Assembly (NCBI RefSeq): GCF_002149965.1
Contig: NZ_MSQB01000007.1
Span: 147,445 to 211,444, forward strand
Origin: Novosphingobium panipatense
GTDB taxonomy: Bacteria > Pseudomonadota > Alphaproteobacteria > Sphingomonadales > Sphingomonadaceae
Direction: 5' to 3'
Length of the DNA: 64,000 bases
The translations under genes were made by a program, and so were the position numbers. This document shows positions 48,923 to 57,312 of the stretch, in pieces. The notes under the pieces were generated by a model. The model saw nothing but the letters and a program-made list of their open reading frames with translations, was not told the DNA's origin and did not search any database. Within the stretch, counting starts at the first letter, position 1. Every line of letters starts with the position of its first letter.

Positions 48923-50533
48923 TTGAACCCGTTGCGGAACTTTATCGAGCAGATCGGCCCTCGCCGGGCCCTGCTGATGGGCGGCGTGGCCCTTGCCCTG
49001 CTGGTCGGACTGGGATGGATGGCCTTCCGCACCCCTGCGGCCGAGATGGGCTATCTCTATACCGATCTTGATCCTTCGGCGGCCCAGTCGATCACCGAGA
49101 AGCTGAAGGGACAGAATGTTCCCTTCCAGATTTCCGCGGACGGTACTGCGGTCATGGCGCCTGTCGACAAGCTGGCACAGCTGCGCATGTCGATGGCCTC
49201 GGAGCAACTCGGCGGCAAGATCGGCTATGAAGTGCTCGATGCCGAGGAGCCTTTCGGCATTTCCTCCTCGCGCGCGAAGATGAACGAGACGCGGGCGATC
49301 GAAGGCGAACTGGTCCGCTCGATCGAAAGCCTCGAAAAGGTCAGCAAGGCACGCGTCCATGTGGTCATGCCGGACCGCGCGATGTTCGAGACCGAACCGC
49401 GCAAGGCCAGCGCCTCGGTAACCGTGAAGACCAGCGGGCGCCTTTCGAGCGAACAGGTCCAGGCGATCCGCTATCTCGTATCCTCGGCCGTGCCCGATCT
49501 CAATCCCGAGGCGGTCTCGATCGTCGACCAGACCGGCGCGCTGCTGGCGCGGGCGGGCGAGGGCGGCGATGCCGGTGCGGGCAATCTCGAAGACCGGCAA
49601 AATTCCGTGGAAGCGCGCCTGCGCAGCGAAATCGAGGCGATGATCGAACCGATCGTCGGCCAGGGCAAGGTGCGCGCCGAAGTGGCCGCCGTGCTCGAAC
49701 GCGATCAGGTGCGCGAGGAATCGGAAGTCTTCGATCCCGATACCCAGGTCATTTCCCACCAGACCACGGTGGAATCCAACAATCAGAGCGACGAGAACTC
49801 TGCCGGTGCCGAGGGCGTGACGGTGGGTTCGCAGCTCCCGGACAACCAGGGCAACGTCAACGGCAGTGGCGGCGACGCGCGCCGCTCCGCCCAGAACGAG
49901 ACTTCGGAAGACACGACCTACCAGAACAGCCGCACCCAGAAGGTGGCGGTGCGCACGCCCGGCCAGGTGAAGCGCCTGACCGTGGCGGTCATGGTGGACG
50001 GCGGCCCGCAGGGCCTGCCCGCCGCGCAAGTGCAGCGTCTCCAGCGGCTGGTCGAGAACGCCGTGGGCTTCGATGCCGATCGCGGAGACAGCGTCGTGGT
50101 CGAGAACATGGCCTTCAGTGCGCCCGCCGATCTCGAAGGATCGGAAGGCGGCCTGCCCTTCGGCCTGACCTGGGACCGCATCTTCGACGTCCTGAAGATC
50201 CTGATCGTGGGCGGCATCATCCTCTTCGCCGTGCGCATGCTGAGGCCCAAGCCGGCCGAGCCGCCGCTGGTCGAAGGCGTGGTGGAGCGCCGCCTGACCG
50301 CCGACGACGCGGAAATGATGGCGCTGAACGAGCGCGCCGCCGAAGGCGACGAGGAAGCCATGCGCAAGCTGGAGGAAATGCGCGCCGAGGAAGGCGAGAT
50401 GCTCGATCAGGAAATCGCGCTCGCCCAGGTCGACGGCCGCATCAAGCTCTCCGCCCTGCGCCGCATCGGTGACGCCATTTCGGCCAGTCCCGCAGAATCC
50501 GCATCCGTAATCCGTCAATGGATGAACAGTTAA
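48923..50533 (+). CDS. fliF: MS-ring protein FliF
   Basis: 536 residues from a TTG start with ACGAGGCGA upstream. Two membrane helices (residues about 16-35 and 425-445) flank the periplasmic ring-building motifs: 'MGYLYTDLDPSAAQSITEKL' and 'VRSIESLEKVSKARVHVVMP'. A Ser/Asn/Gly-rich loop (residues about 280-340) is the variable collar. The cytoplasmic tail ends 'SVIRQWMNS', the FliG-binding motif. It starts fliF-fliN-flbD, with the fliF stop 11 bases before the fliN ATG. Confidence 0.96.
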   Translation: MNPLRNFIEQIGPRRALLMGGVALALLVGLGWMAFRTPAAEMGYLYTDLDPSAAQSITEKLKGQNVPFQISADGTAVMAPVDKLAQLRMSMASEQLGGKIGYEVLDAEEPFGISSSRAKMNETRAIEGELVRSIESLEKVSKARVHVVMPDRAMFETEPRKASASVTVKTSGRLSSEQVQAIRYLVSSAVPDLNPEAVSIVDQTGALLARAGEGGDAGAGNLEDRQNSVEARLRSEIEAMIEPIVGQGKVRAEVAAVLERDQVREESEVFDPDTQVISHQTTVESNNQSDENSAGAEGVTVGSQLPDNQGNVNGSGGDARRSAQNETSEDTTYQNSRTQKVAVRTPGQVKRLTVAVMVDGGPQGLPAAQVQRLQRLVENAVGFDADRGDSVVVENMAFSAPADLEGSEGGLPFGLTWDRIFDVLKILIVGGIILFAVRMLRPKPAEPPLVEGVVERRLTADDAEMMALNERAAEGDEEAMRKLEEMRAEEGEMLDQEIALAQVDGRIKLSALRRIGDAISASPAESASVIRQWMNS

Positions 50534-50544
50534 AGGGTATGATC

Positions 50545-50907
50545 ATGAGCGACGAGCTCGAGCCGCGCCAACTCGCGCCTGCTCACCTTTCCGACGAAAC
50601 CCCGGCAGACCTGCCGGGCGACGATGCCGCCGTGCAGTCTCCCCGGCCCACCACGTCGCCGACGCCGGACGACCTTCAGGCCGTGTTCGACGTGCCGGTG
50701 AAGGTCCAGGCCGTACTCGGCCGGTCGCGAATGGATATCGGCGAACTGCTGCGCCTGAAGCCGGGCATGGTGGTCGAACTCGACCGCCGCGTCGGCGAAC
50801 CGGTGGACATCTTCGTCAACAACCGCCTGATCGCGCGCGGCGAAGTCGTGCTGATCGACAGCACGCTGGGCATCACGCTCACCGAAATTGTCCGGCAGGA
50901 GGCATGA
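50545..50907 (+). CDS. fliN: Motor switch protein FliN
   Basis: 120 residues from the third in-frame ATG, which has AAAGGG 7 bases upstream; starts at 50518 or 50539 are possible but worse placed. An acidic, Pro-rich head is followed by a SpoA domain: 'FDVPVKVQAVLGRSRMDIGE', 'LKPGMVVELDRRVGEPVDIF', 'NNRLIARGEVVLIDSTLGIT'. FliN forms the bottom of the C ring with FliM and docks FliH. A second, head-less SpoA protein is encoded at 35272-35505. Confidence 0.95.
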   Translation: MSDELEPRQLAPAHLSDETPADLPGDDAAVQSPRPTTSPTPDDLQAVFDVPVKVQAVLGRSRMDIGELLRLKPGMVVELDRRVGEPVDIFVNNRLIARGEVVLIDSTLGITLTEIVRQEA

Positions 50908-51365
50908 TGCCTCCTTCCGAACACGATCCTACACGGTTCATGCTGGTGGGCGATCTCGGCAATGCGATGGGCCTGGCCGTGGAAATGGTGCGCGGTTCAC
51001 CCGCCAGCATTGCCGTGGGCACCGCCAACTCCACCGTCTTCGAGGACTGGCACCGCGCCCGCAACGACCTGGTGGTGGTCGATATCGCCGTGAACCTCGA
51101 CGACGTATTGTCCCGCCTGCGGGGTGAGCGCGCCGAGGGGGGCGAGGGCAGGGGGCCTTCCGTTGGTACCGCAGTTTCCGAACTCGTGGGCCAGAACATC
51201 GCCGACGTGGAGCGCGAGCTGATCCTCAAGACGCTGGAGCATTGCCGGGGCAACCGCACCAATGCCGCCTCTATGCTGGGGATCTCGGTTCGGACCATGC
51301 GCAACAAGCTGCGCACGTTCCTGTCGGACGGCGTGGCCGTGCCGCCCGGCCTGATCCGCCACTGA
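50904..51365 (+). CDS. FlbD-like regulator lacking the AAA+ domain
   Basis: A 153-residue protein. Residues about 10-72 look like the unusual pseudo-receiver of FlbD ('RFMLVGDLGNAMGLAVEMVR', 'RNDLVVVDIAVNLDDVLSRL'). After a short Gly/Glu linker, residues 95-140 are an NtrC/Fis-type helix-turn-helix: 'VGQNIADVERELILKTLEHC', 'RGNRTNAASMLGISVRTMRN'. The whole sigma-54-activating ATPase domain (about 240 residues in FlbD) is absent, without a frameshift trace. It cannot activate sigma-54, but it may bind DNA as a dimer. It overlaps fliN by ATGA and precedes flhA. Confidence 0.82.
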   Translation: MMPPSEHDPTRFMLVGDLGNAMGLAVEMVRGSPASIAVGTANSTVFEDWHRARNDLVVVDIAVNLDDVLSRLRGERAEGGEGRGPSVGTAVSELVGQNIADVERELILKTLEHCRGNRTNAASMLGISVRTMRNKLRTFLSDGVAVPPGLIRH

Positions 51366-51406
51366 TCGCTCCCACCTGCCACTGACTGAACACACCCGGT
51401 GACCCG

Positions 51407-53521
51407 ATGAACGCTATCGTCTCTCAAAGGCTGGACCAGTTGCTGACGCGCCTCGGCCCCAGCCGCGATCTCGCGCTGGCGCTGGGTGTCAGTGCGATCA
51501 TCGGCATGCTGATTCTGCCGATGCCGGGCTGGCTGCTCGACATGGGCCTGGCCCTGTCGATCACCGCTTCGGTGCTGATCCTGATGACGGCCCTGTTCAT
51601 CGAGAAGCCGCTGCAACTGTCGAGCTTCCCGACGATCCTGCTGATCGTCACCATGCTGCGCCTCGGCCTCAACCTTGCCTCGACCCGCCTGATCCTGGGG
51701 CATGGGCATGAGGGGCACCAGGCGGCAGGCGGCGTGATCGCGGCCTTCGGCGAGTTCCTGATGGGCGGCGAGACGGTCATCGGCCTCACCATCTTCGCGA
51801 TCCTCATCGTCATCAACTTCGTGGTCATCACCAAGGGTGCGGGTCGCATTGCCGAAGTGGCGGCGCGCTTCAGTCTGGATGCCATGCCCGGCAAGCAGAT
51901 GGCGATCGACGCCGACCTCAATGCCGGGACCATCACCGAGGCGCAGGCGCGTGAGCGCCGCGCCGAGATCGAGGCGGAGAGCGGCTTCTACGGCGCCATG
52001 GACGGTGCCTCGAAGTTCGTGAAGGGCGATGCGGTCGCCGGCCTGCTGATCACCGCGATCAACATCGTGGTCGGCCTGATCATCGGCGTCGCCATCCACG
52101 GCGTCCCGTTCGGCGAGGCTTTCACCACTTACACCATCCTCACGGTAGGCGACGGCCTGGTCAGTCAGATCCCGGCGCTGATCGTCTCGACGGCCGCGGG
52201 CCTGCTCGTGTCCAAGGGCGGTGTGGTCGGCAAGACGGGCGCGGCGCTGGGCGAGCAGCTCGGCCGCTATCCCAAGGCCTTCGGTATCGTCGGCGTGCTG
52301 ATGGGCGCGCTGGCGCTGATGCCCGGCCTGCCGTTCATTCCCTTCGCCACGCTGGGCGGGGCCTGCGGCTGGTTCGCCTGGTCGATGTCGCGCAAGGCCC
52401 AGGCCAATGCCGCGCAGGAGCGCATGCAGGAGGCCATGGCCAAGCAGCAGCAGATGGAGGCGCAGGCCGAGGAGCCAATCTCGCGCACTTTGGCCATCGA
52501 CGCGCTGCGCATTGAGCTGGGCTACGGCCTGCTGCCCCTGATCAACGATTCCCAGGCCGAACCGCGCCTCGACGATCAGGTGCGCGCGCTGCGCCGCCAG
52601 ATGGCGATCGACTACGGCTTCGTGCTGCCTTCGGTCCGCATTCTCGACAATATGGCGCTGCTGCCGAACGAGTACATCGTCTACGTCAAGGAAACCGAGA
52701 TCGCGCGCGGCGAACTGCGCATCGGCAAGTTGCTGGTGATCAACGCGGGCGGCCAGGACATCGGCATTCGCGGCGAGCCTACCAAGGAGCCGGTGTTCCA
52801 GCTTCCCGCGCTCTGGATCGACCGCGACATGCGGCAGGAAGCCGGTTTCCGCGGCCTTACCGTGGTCGATTGCGGCACGGTGGTCACCACCCACCTGACA
52901 GAGATCGTCAAGGACAACATCGCCGACCTGCTTTCCTATACCGAGACGCAGAAGCTGCTCAACGAAGTCCACAAGGATACAGAGAAGCTGATCGCGGACC
53001 TGATCCCCGGCAAGATCTCGATTTCCGGCGTGCAGCGCGTGCTGCAGAACCTGCTGGCCGAGGGCGTCTCGATCCGCGACATCCCGACGATCCTGGAAGG
53101 CGTGGCCGAGGCCACGGCGATGACCGGCAACCTCACGCAAGTGACCGAGCATGTCCGCGCCCGTCTCTCCCGCCAGATCTCGGCGCAGCAGACGTTCGAC
53201 GGGACGATCCCGATCGTCACCCTGGGCGGCGAGTGGGACGAGGCATTCGGCGAGGCCATCATCGGCCAGGGCGACGACCGCCATCTGGCCATGGCGCCCT
53301 CGCAGCTCCAGGCCTTCATCGCCTCGGTCCGCGACACTTACGATCGCCTCGCAGGACAGGGCGAGATCCCCTGCCTGCTGACCAGCCCGCCGCTGCGGCC
53401 TTTCGTGCGCTCGATCATCGAACGCGTGCGCCCCGCCACGGTCGTGCTTTCGCAGAACGAGATCCATCCCCGTGCCCGCCTGCGCAGCCTCGGCTCGGTG
53501 GGCTGGACGGCCGTGAGTTGA
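51407..53521 (+). CDS. flhA: Export gate protein FlhA
   Basis: A 704-residue FlhA with eight hydrophobic segments in the first 330 residues. The conserved loop is 'FVVITKGAGRIAEVAARFSL' and 'DAMPGKQMAIDADLNAGTIT', which carry the ion-channel charged residues. A cytoplasmic substrate-docking domain follows ('LSYTETQKLLNEVHKDTEKL', 'VQRVLQNLLAEGVSIRDIPT'). It forms the nonameric export ring with FlhB and FliPQR. It follows the FlbD-like gene by 41 bases. Confidence 0.98.
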   Translation: MNAIVSQRLDQLLTRLGPSRDLALALGVSAIIGMLILPMPGWLLDMGLALSITASVLILMTALFIEKPLQLSSFPTILLIVTMLRLGLNLASTRLILGHGHEGHQAAGGVIAAFGEFLMGGETVIGLTIFAILIVINFVVITKGAGRIAEVAARFSLDAMPGKQMAIDADLNAGTITEAQARERRAEIEAESGFYGAMDGASKFVKGDAVAGLLITAINIVVGLIIGVAIHGVPFGEAFTTYTILTVGDGLVSQIPALIVSTAAGLLVSKGGVVGKTGAALGEQLGRYPKAFGIVGVLMGALALMPGLPFIPFATLGGACGWFAWSMSRKAQANAAQERMQEAMAKQQQMEAQAEEPISRTLAIDALRIELGYGLLPLINDSQAEPRLDDQVRALRRQMAIDYGFVLPSVRILDNMALLPNEYIVYVKETEIARGELRIGKLLVINAGGQDIGIRGEPTKEPVFQLPALWIDRDMRQEAGFRGLTVVDCGTVVTTHLTEIVKDNIADLLSYTETQKLLNEVHKDTEKLIADLIPGKISISGVQRVLQNLLAEGVSIRDIPTILEGVAEATAMTGNLTQVTEHVRARLSRQISAQQTFDGTIPIVTLGGEWDEAFGEAIIGQGDDRHLAMAPSQLQAFIASVRDTYDRLAGQGEIPCLLTSPPLRPFVRSIIERVRPATVVLSQNEIHPRARLRSLGSVGWTAVS

Positions 53522-53592
53522 AGGGCGTGAGTTGAATGGTGGGGCCGACAGGTCCGACGAACAGGGGAGATGCGACCGGTCGGGCCGCGATC

Positions 53593-53602
53593 CCTCTATG
53601 AT
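53593..53602 (+). promoter_or_regulatory. CCTCTATGAT variant box upstream of fliK
   Basis: CCTCTATGAT, 41 bases before the fliK ATG, resembles CCTCTATAAT at 7336-7345. It is a weaker member of the box family. Confidence 0.35.
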
Positions 53603-53643
53603 GAAGTGATGGCCGCAATCTGTCGGCCGGGAGACGTCCAGTA

Positions 53644-55092
53644 ATGCCGGTTTCCGTGAATTCCCTGTTTCCGATGGCCGCCCAGGCAAGCGGCGGCGCC
53701 TCTGCGGCGCCTGCGGCGGACAGCCTTGCCGGTGGCGGATCGCTCAAGAGCGCAAGGCAGGCGACGGGCTCGTTCCAGTCGCTGCTGGGTGCCGCGCAGG
53801 CGGTCTCCGGCAAGCCCTCCGGGACAGCGAATGCGCCCTTGCCCGATGCGCAGGCGACCGCCGATCTCGCGGCAGCTCCGGCTGCCGATGCCCTTTCCGG
53901 TGACGCCGCGCTTCTGCCGCAGGCCGAATTCGAACTTCCGGTTCAGCTGGCGGTTTCCGCCGATACCCGGCCGGTGGGCCTGGGCGTAGCGGCAAAGCCC
54001 GCTGCATCCGCGCACGCACCCGCCGCCGAGCACATCAAGCCGCACGTCGCTGCGGACCAGCCGGTCCTGCCGGAACTGGTCAGGCAGGCGGCCTCGTCCA
54101 GCGAAAGTGCAGGGGACCAGGCGACACAGACGGTTGAAGCGGAAGGTGCCGACGGCGATCAGGCCCCTGCCGATGCAGAGGCACCTGCGACCCGGCACGA
54201 TGCCGAAGTTTCTGACCTCGTCCTGCCCGTCCAGACCAATCAAACCGCGCCGCCCCAGACGGCCGCCGCATCTCTCCAGCCGCAACTCGCGGTCGTGCAG
54301 CCGCCCGTCCATGACGATGCCGCTGCTCCCGCGACCGAGGCCGGCAAGGCTAAGGCAGAGGGCGCGGTGGCGACCTCCGGCAAGACTTCCGCCAAGCTGG
54401 CGAAGGCCGGGGCGCCTGCCGGTTTCGAACGCACCGTGCAGGAGCCTTCGGGGGCACGCGCCCAGAATGTGCCGACCACCGCTGCCGGTCCCGCCGATGC
54501 CGCGCCGGACCAGGGCGCGTCTTCGGCCAATACCAACCTTTCGGCGCCGCTGTTCACCCAGACGCTGACCGGCACCGCCGCCCGCCCATCCGCGCTGCCT
54601 TATGCGCCCGCCGCCCAATCGACGCCGCAGAGCGCCACGGTTGCCGTGCAGCAGGGCCAGTTCGGCAACGACATCGGCGTCGAGATCGCCCGCGCGCTCG
54701 ACAAGGGCAGCGACGACCTGCTGATCCGCCTCGATCCCCGCCACATGGGCCGGATCGACGTGCGTCTCTCATTCGATCACGACGGCGTCCTGCGCGCTGT
54801 CGTCTCGGCGGACAGCGCCTCCTCGCTGGACATGCTGCGCCGCGAGGCCACCGACCTGAACCGCGCGCTGGCCGACGCAGGCGTACGCTCCGACGGGCAA
54901 TCCCTGCGCTTCGACAGCCGCTCGGGCGGTCAGGGCGGCGGCCAGAACGGCGGACAGCGCTGGCAGGGCGAACAAGGCCGCCAGGCGGGGCTTCAGTCCC
55001 CGGGCGGCGGTCTTTCCGATGGCTTCGGCGGGAGCGACGACCCGATCTACCGGCCGCTGAGGAGCAGCGGCCATGTCGATCTCATGGCATAA
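53644..55092 (+). CDS. fliK: Hook-length control protein FliK
   Basis: A 482-residue protein. The first 330 residues are low-complexity, rich in Ala, Pro, Gln and Asp, as in FliK rulers. Residues about 340-430 form the conserved C-terminal Flg_hook domain: 'ALDKGSDDLLIRLDPRHMGR', 'IDVRLSFDHDGVLRAVVSAD', 'LRREATDLNRALADAGV'. This domain signals FlhB to switch export specificity. A Gly/Gln-rich tail (GGQGGGQNGGQRWQGEQG) follows. It precedes flgD by 12 bases. Confidence 0.92.
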   Translation: MPVSVNSLFPMAAQASGGASAAPAADSLAGGGSLKSARQATGSFQSLLGAAQAVSGKPSGTANAPLPDAQATADLAAAPAADALSGDAALLPQAEFELPVQLAVSADTRPVGLGVAAKPAASAHAPAAEHIKPHVAADQPVLPELVRQAASSSESAGDQATQTVEAEGADGDQAPADAEAPATRHDAEVSDLVLPVQTNQTAPPQTAAASLQPQLAVVQPPVHDDAAAPATEAGKAKAEGAVATSGKTSAKLAKAGAPAGFERTVQEPSGARAQNVPTTAAGPADAAPDQGASSANTNLSAPLFTQTLTGTAARPSALPYAPAAQSTPQSATVAVQQGQFGNDIGVEIARALDKGSDDLLIRLDPRHMGRIDVRLSFDHDGVLRAVVSADSASSLDMLRREATDLNRALADAGVRSDGQSLRFDSRSGGQGGGQNGGQRWQGEQGRQAGLQSPGGGLSDGFGGSDDPIYRPLRSSGHVDLMA

Positions 55093-55104
55093 GGCACCAG
55101 AGCA

Positions 55105-55776
55105 ATGACCACCGTTTCAGGCACTTCGTCCACGACGAACGATACCACAGCAACCTCCACCTCCGGGCTGCTGTCCGACTACAACCTGTTCCTCAAGCTG
55201 CTGACCACGCAGATGACGAACCAGGATCCGCTCGATCCGATGGACACCTCGGAATACACGCAGCAGCTGGTGCAGTATTCGCAGGTCGAACAGTCGATCC
55301 AGCAGACCGGCAAGCTCGGGGATATCCTCGGCCAGCTTGCTTCGCAGCAGATGTCGGCGGCCTCGAACTATATCGGCCGCGAGGCGCGTTTCGATTCCCC
55401 GGTAGCCGGTCTCGGCGACGCGCCGGCGCAGTGGACCTACTACGTCGAGGGCACGCCCGCCGCGATCACGGCGGAGATCAAGGATTCCTCGGGCAAGGTG
55501 GTAAACACCGTGACGCTCGATGCCGAGGCGCAGGGCTCCTACAAGTGGGACGGCACCAAGGCGGACGGCTCCAAGGCCGAGAACGGCGCCTACACGCTCT
55601 CCGTGAAGGCCACCGACAGCGCAGGCAATACACTGGACACGACGATCAACTCGGTCGCCATCGTCAATGACGTGGTGACCGATGGCACCAATATCATGCT
55701 GGGCGTGAACGGCATCCGCATGTCGGCCTCCGGCCTCGTCGCGATCGCGGCGGCAGGGACCAATATCGACAGCTGA
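55105..55776 (+). CDS. flgD: Hook-capping protein FlgD
   Basis: A 223-residue FlgD. The Thr/Ser-rich N-terminus is followed by 'YNLFLKLLTTQMTNQDPLDP' with 'MDTSEYTQQLVQYSQVEQ', the family signature, and then the FLG/FN3-like domains ('YKWDGTKADGSKAENGAYTL'). It caps the growing hook; flgE is 41 kb away on the other strand. Last flagellar gene on this side, before a strong terminator. Confidence 0.95.
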   Translation: MTTVSGTSSTTNDTTATSTSGLLSDYNLFLKLLTTQMTNQDPLDPMDTSEYTQQLVQYSQVEQSIQQTGKLGDILGQLASQQMSAASNYIGREARFDSPVAGLGDAPAQWTYYVEGTPAAITAEIKDSSGKVVNTVTLDAEAQGSYKWDGTKADGSKAENGAYTLSVKATDSAGNTLDTTINSVAIVNDVVTDGTNIMLGVNGIRMSASGLVAIAAAGTNIDS

Positions 55777-55843
55777 GGATCTGCCGGGGAAGTGCCCGAG
55801 AGGGCGCTTCTCCGGCCTCGCGGTCGCTGAACCGTACGGAAAC

Positions 55844-55883
55844 AGAAAAGCCCCTGAACCGCATTTCGGTTCAGGGGCTTTTC
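55844..55883. terminator. Terminator after flgD
   Basis: AGAAAAGCCCCTGAACC and its complement around a 6-base loop with flanking A/T runs, 68 bases past flgD, facing the convergent gene at 55888. Confidence 0.9.
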
Positions 55884-55887
55884 TCTT

Positions 55888-56235
55888 TCAGGACTGGCCC
55901 ACCGTACTGCGACAGTCGCTGCTGCCGAGCGGCGCCGCCATGGGCGGGCTCTCCGACGCCTGGAGCGCCACGTCCAGCCTGGTGCATCCCGGCACCCGGT
56001 CGGGCAACGCCAGGATCATCAGGCAGTCCGCGATCGACGGATCGTCGATAGGACCGATCAGTTCGTCCACGTCCTCGTAGGACATGTCCGACTGGCTCAT
56101 GCAGCGAAGCGCGGCCGCCTGCCAAAGCTGAGAAGTTGAATCAACTCTCACCTTCAGCGAGAACCAGAACTCTTCGTGCGAAACGACATTTGGACCGGCC
56201 TCGCCGGCGCAATTGAAAGGTAAATTTTCTATCAT
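55888..56235 (-). CDS. Hypothetical protein at the cluster border
   Basis: 115 residues (MIENLPFNCAGEAGPNVVSH ...). Predicted soluble, with the acidic stretch 'SYEDVDELIGPIDDPSIADC' and four cysteines but no CxxC pair. I do not recognise a family and see no signal peptide. The frame is bounded by the flgD terminator and an upstream non-coding stretch. Codon use is less GC3-biased than in flanking genes, so recent acquisition is possible. Confidence 0.55.
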   Translation of the reverse strand: MIENLPFNCAGEAGPNVVSHEEFWFSLKVRVDSTSQLWQAAALRCMSQSDMSYEDVDELIGPIDDPSIADCLMILALPDRVPGCTRLDVALQASESPPMAAPLGSSDCRSTVGQS

Positions 56236-56567
56236 CGCACTCTCAACAGTACATCAGACCGAATAGATGCAGTCCGTGCCCCCGGACCTGAGAGGGAATT
56301 CCACAACCCCTGCCGGAGCAATGGCTGGACGACCCAGTACAACCAACTAAGGGATTTCCCGTATTCGGTCAGAAACACAGTAAACTATCTCTTACCACCG
56401 CCAGGTGAGACGATGGAACCGGGGATAGGGCGCCTATGCGACGTTGAAATTACAAGATAATCGAAAGACCGCTAAAGCCCGCGAAAGGCGGATTGCTCGC
56501 GGCAGCTAACGCTCCGTCAGCCGGTGAATTCTTGGTAAGGGGGAAGCCATCAGGCTCCCGGGAACTC
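56236..56567. other. Non-coding stretch, possible structured RNA
   Basis: About 330 bases without a convincing ORF and with a base composition unlike the GC-rich genes around it. CCTGAGAG (56287-56294) and CTCTCAGG (56565-56572) are complementary and would close a structure of about 285 bases. It matches no RNA family I can confirm. Confidence 0.35.
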
Positions 56568-57308
56568 TCAGGGGGCTGGCGGCGGGCCGGAGATGCGGCG
56601 TGCGCTGACAATCTTGACCATGGGGTCCAGCATCTGCCCCTTCATCACGCCTTCGCCCTTGGTCGGCGAGCGCGGCTCGTCCCAGATCTTGCGAACCACG
56701 TCCATCCCGGCGACGACATGGCCGAAGGCGGCAAATCCGGCGCGGCTATCGGGATCGGCGGCCTCGGGCTTTGCATCCAGCGAAGGAATGTCGCCCAGCA
56801 TGATGGTGAAGTCGGCCGTGGCGCTGCCCGGGGCGAAGCGTGCCATGGAGATCGTCCCTGCCTTGTGACTGAGGCCGGTCGCGCTGGTTGGCTCATGGGC
56901 GACCGGGGGGAAGACGTTCACGCCCTGAAGGCCGCCCTGCAACAGTCCGTTGGGCTGATCGCCCCAGTCCAGGTGCATGGCCCGGTAGAAGTTCGCACCG
57001 TCGAACCTTTTGGCGTCCACATATTTGAGGAAGTTGGCGACGGTCAGCGGTGCATGGGTCTTGTCGAGGTCCAGCACGATCACGCCCGCGCTGGTGGTGA
57101 GGGCGACGTAGACATGCTCGGCCGGCACCGGGGCAGTGGCTGACACCGGGGCAGTGGCCGGAGCAGGCGCCTGGGCCAGAGTCTGGGCTTCTTGGGCCAG
57201 AGCAGATGCGGCCGGGCCCAGAAGCAGACCGGCGGCAAACAGAAAAGGCGCGGCGGCCAGTCGGCCTGCGAACAGAACCGGCAACCTGGCTTGCCGCGCC
57301 TTCGTCAT
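56568..57308 (-). CDS. Exported cyclophilin-type peptidyl-prolyl isomerase
   Basis: A 246-residue protein with a signal peptide (residues about 12-39, ending ALAQ) and an Ala/Pro linker. The cyclophilin domain starts 'VYVALTTSAGVIVLDLDKTH' and includes 'FDGANFYRAMHLDWGDQPNG', 'LSHKAGTISMARFAPGSATA', 'DFTIMLGDIPSLDA' and 'GFAAFGHVVAGMDVVRKI'. The Arg of the FYR motif, and Met and Gly in the active-site blocks, are kept. It is presumably periplasmic. It follows gcrA by 4 bases in an operon. Confidence 0.93.
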   Translation of the reverse strand: MTKARQARLPVLFAGRLAAAPFLFAAGLLLGPAASALAQEAQTLAQAPAPATAPVSATAPVPAEHVYVALTTSAGVIVLDLDKTHAPLTVANFLKYVDAKRFDGANFYRAMHLDWGDQPNGLLQGGLQGVNVFPPVAHEPTSATGLSHKAGTISMARFAPGSATADFTIMLGDIPSLDAKPEAADPDSRAGFAAFGHVVAGMDVVRKIWDEPRSPTKGEGVMKGQMLDPMVKIVSARRISGPPPAP

Positions 57309-57312
57309 GGGA

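Noticed and set aside
50879..53689. 936-residue open frame on the minus strand opposite flhA
   Set aside because: Antisense of flhA, fliN and the FlbD-like gene; composition is the His/Asp/Arg-rich shadow seen opposite GC-rich codons, with no recognisable domain.
56280..56575. Glycine or TPP riboswitch suspected from CTCTCAGG and CTGAGAG words
   Set aside because: The remaining conserved core elements of either aptamer are missing and no suitable metabolic gene follows.
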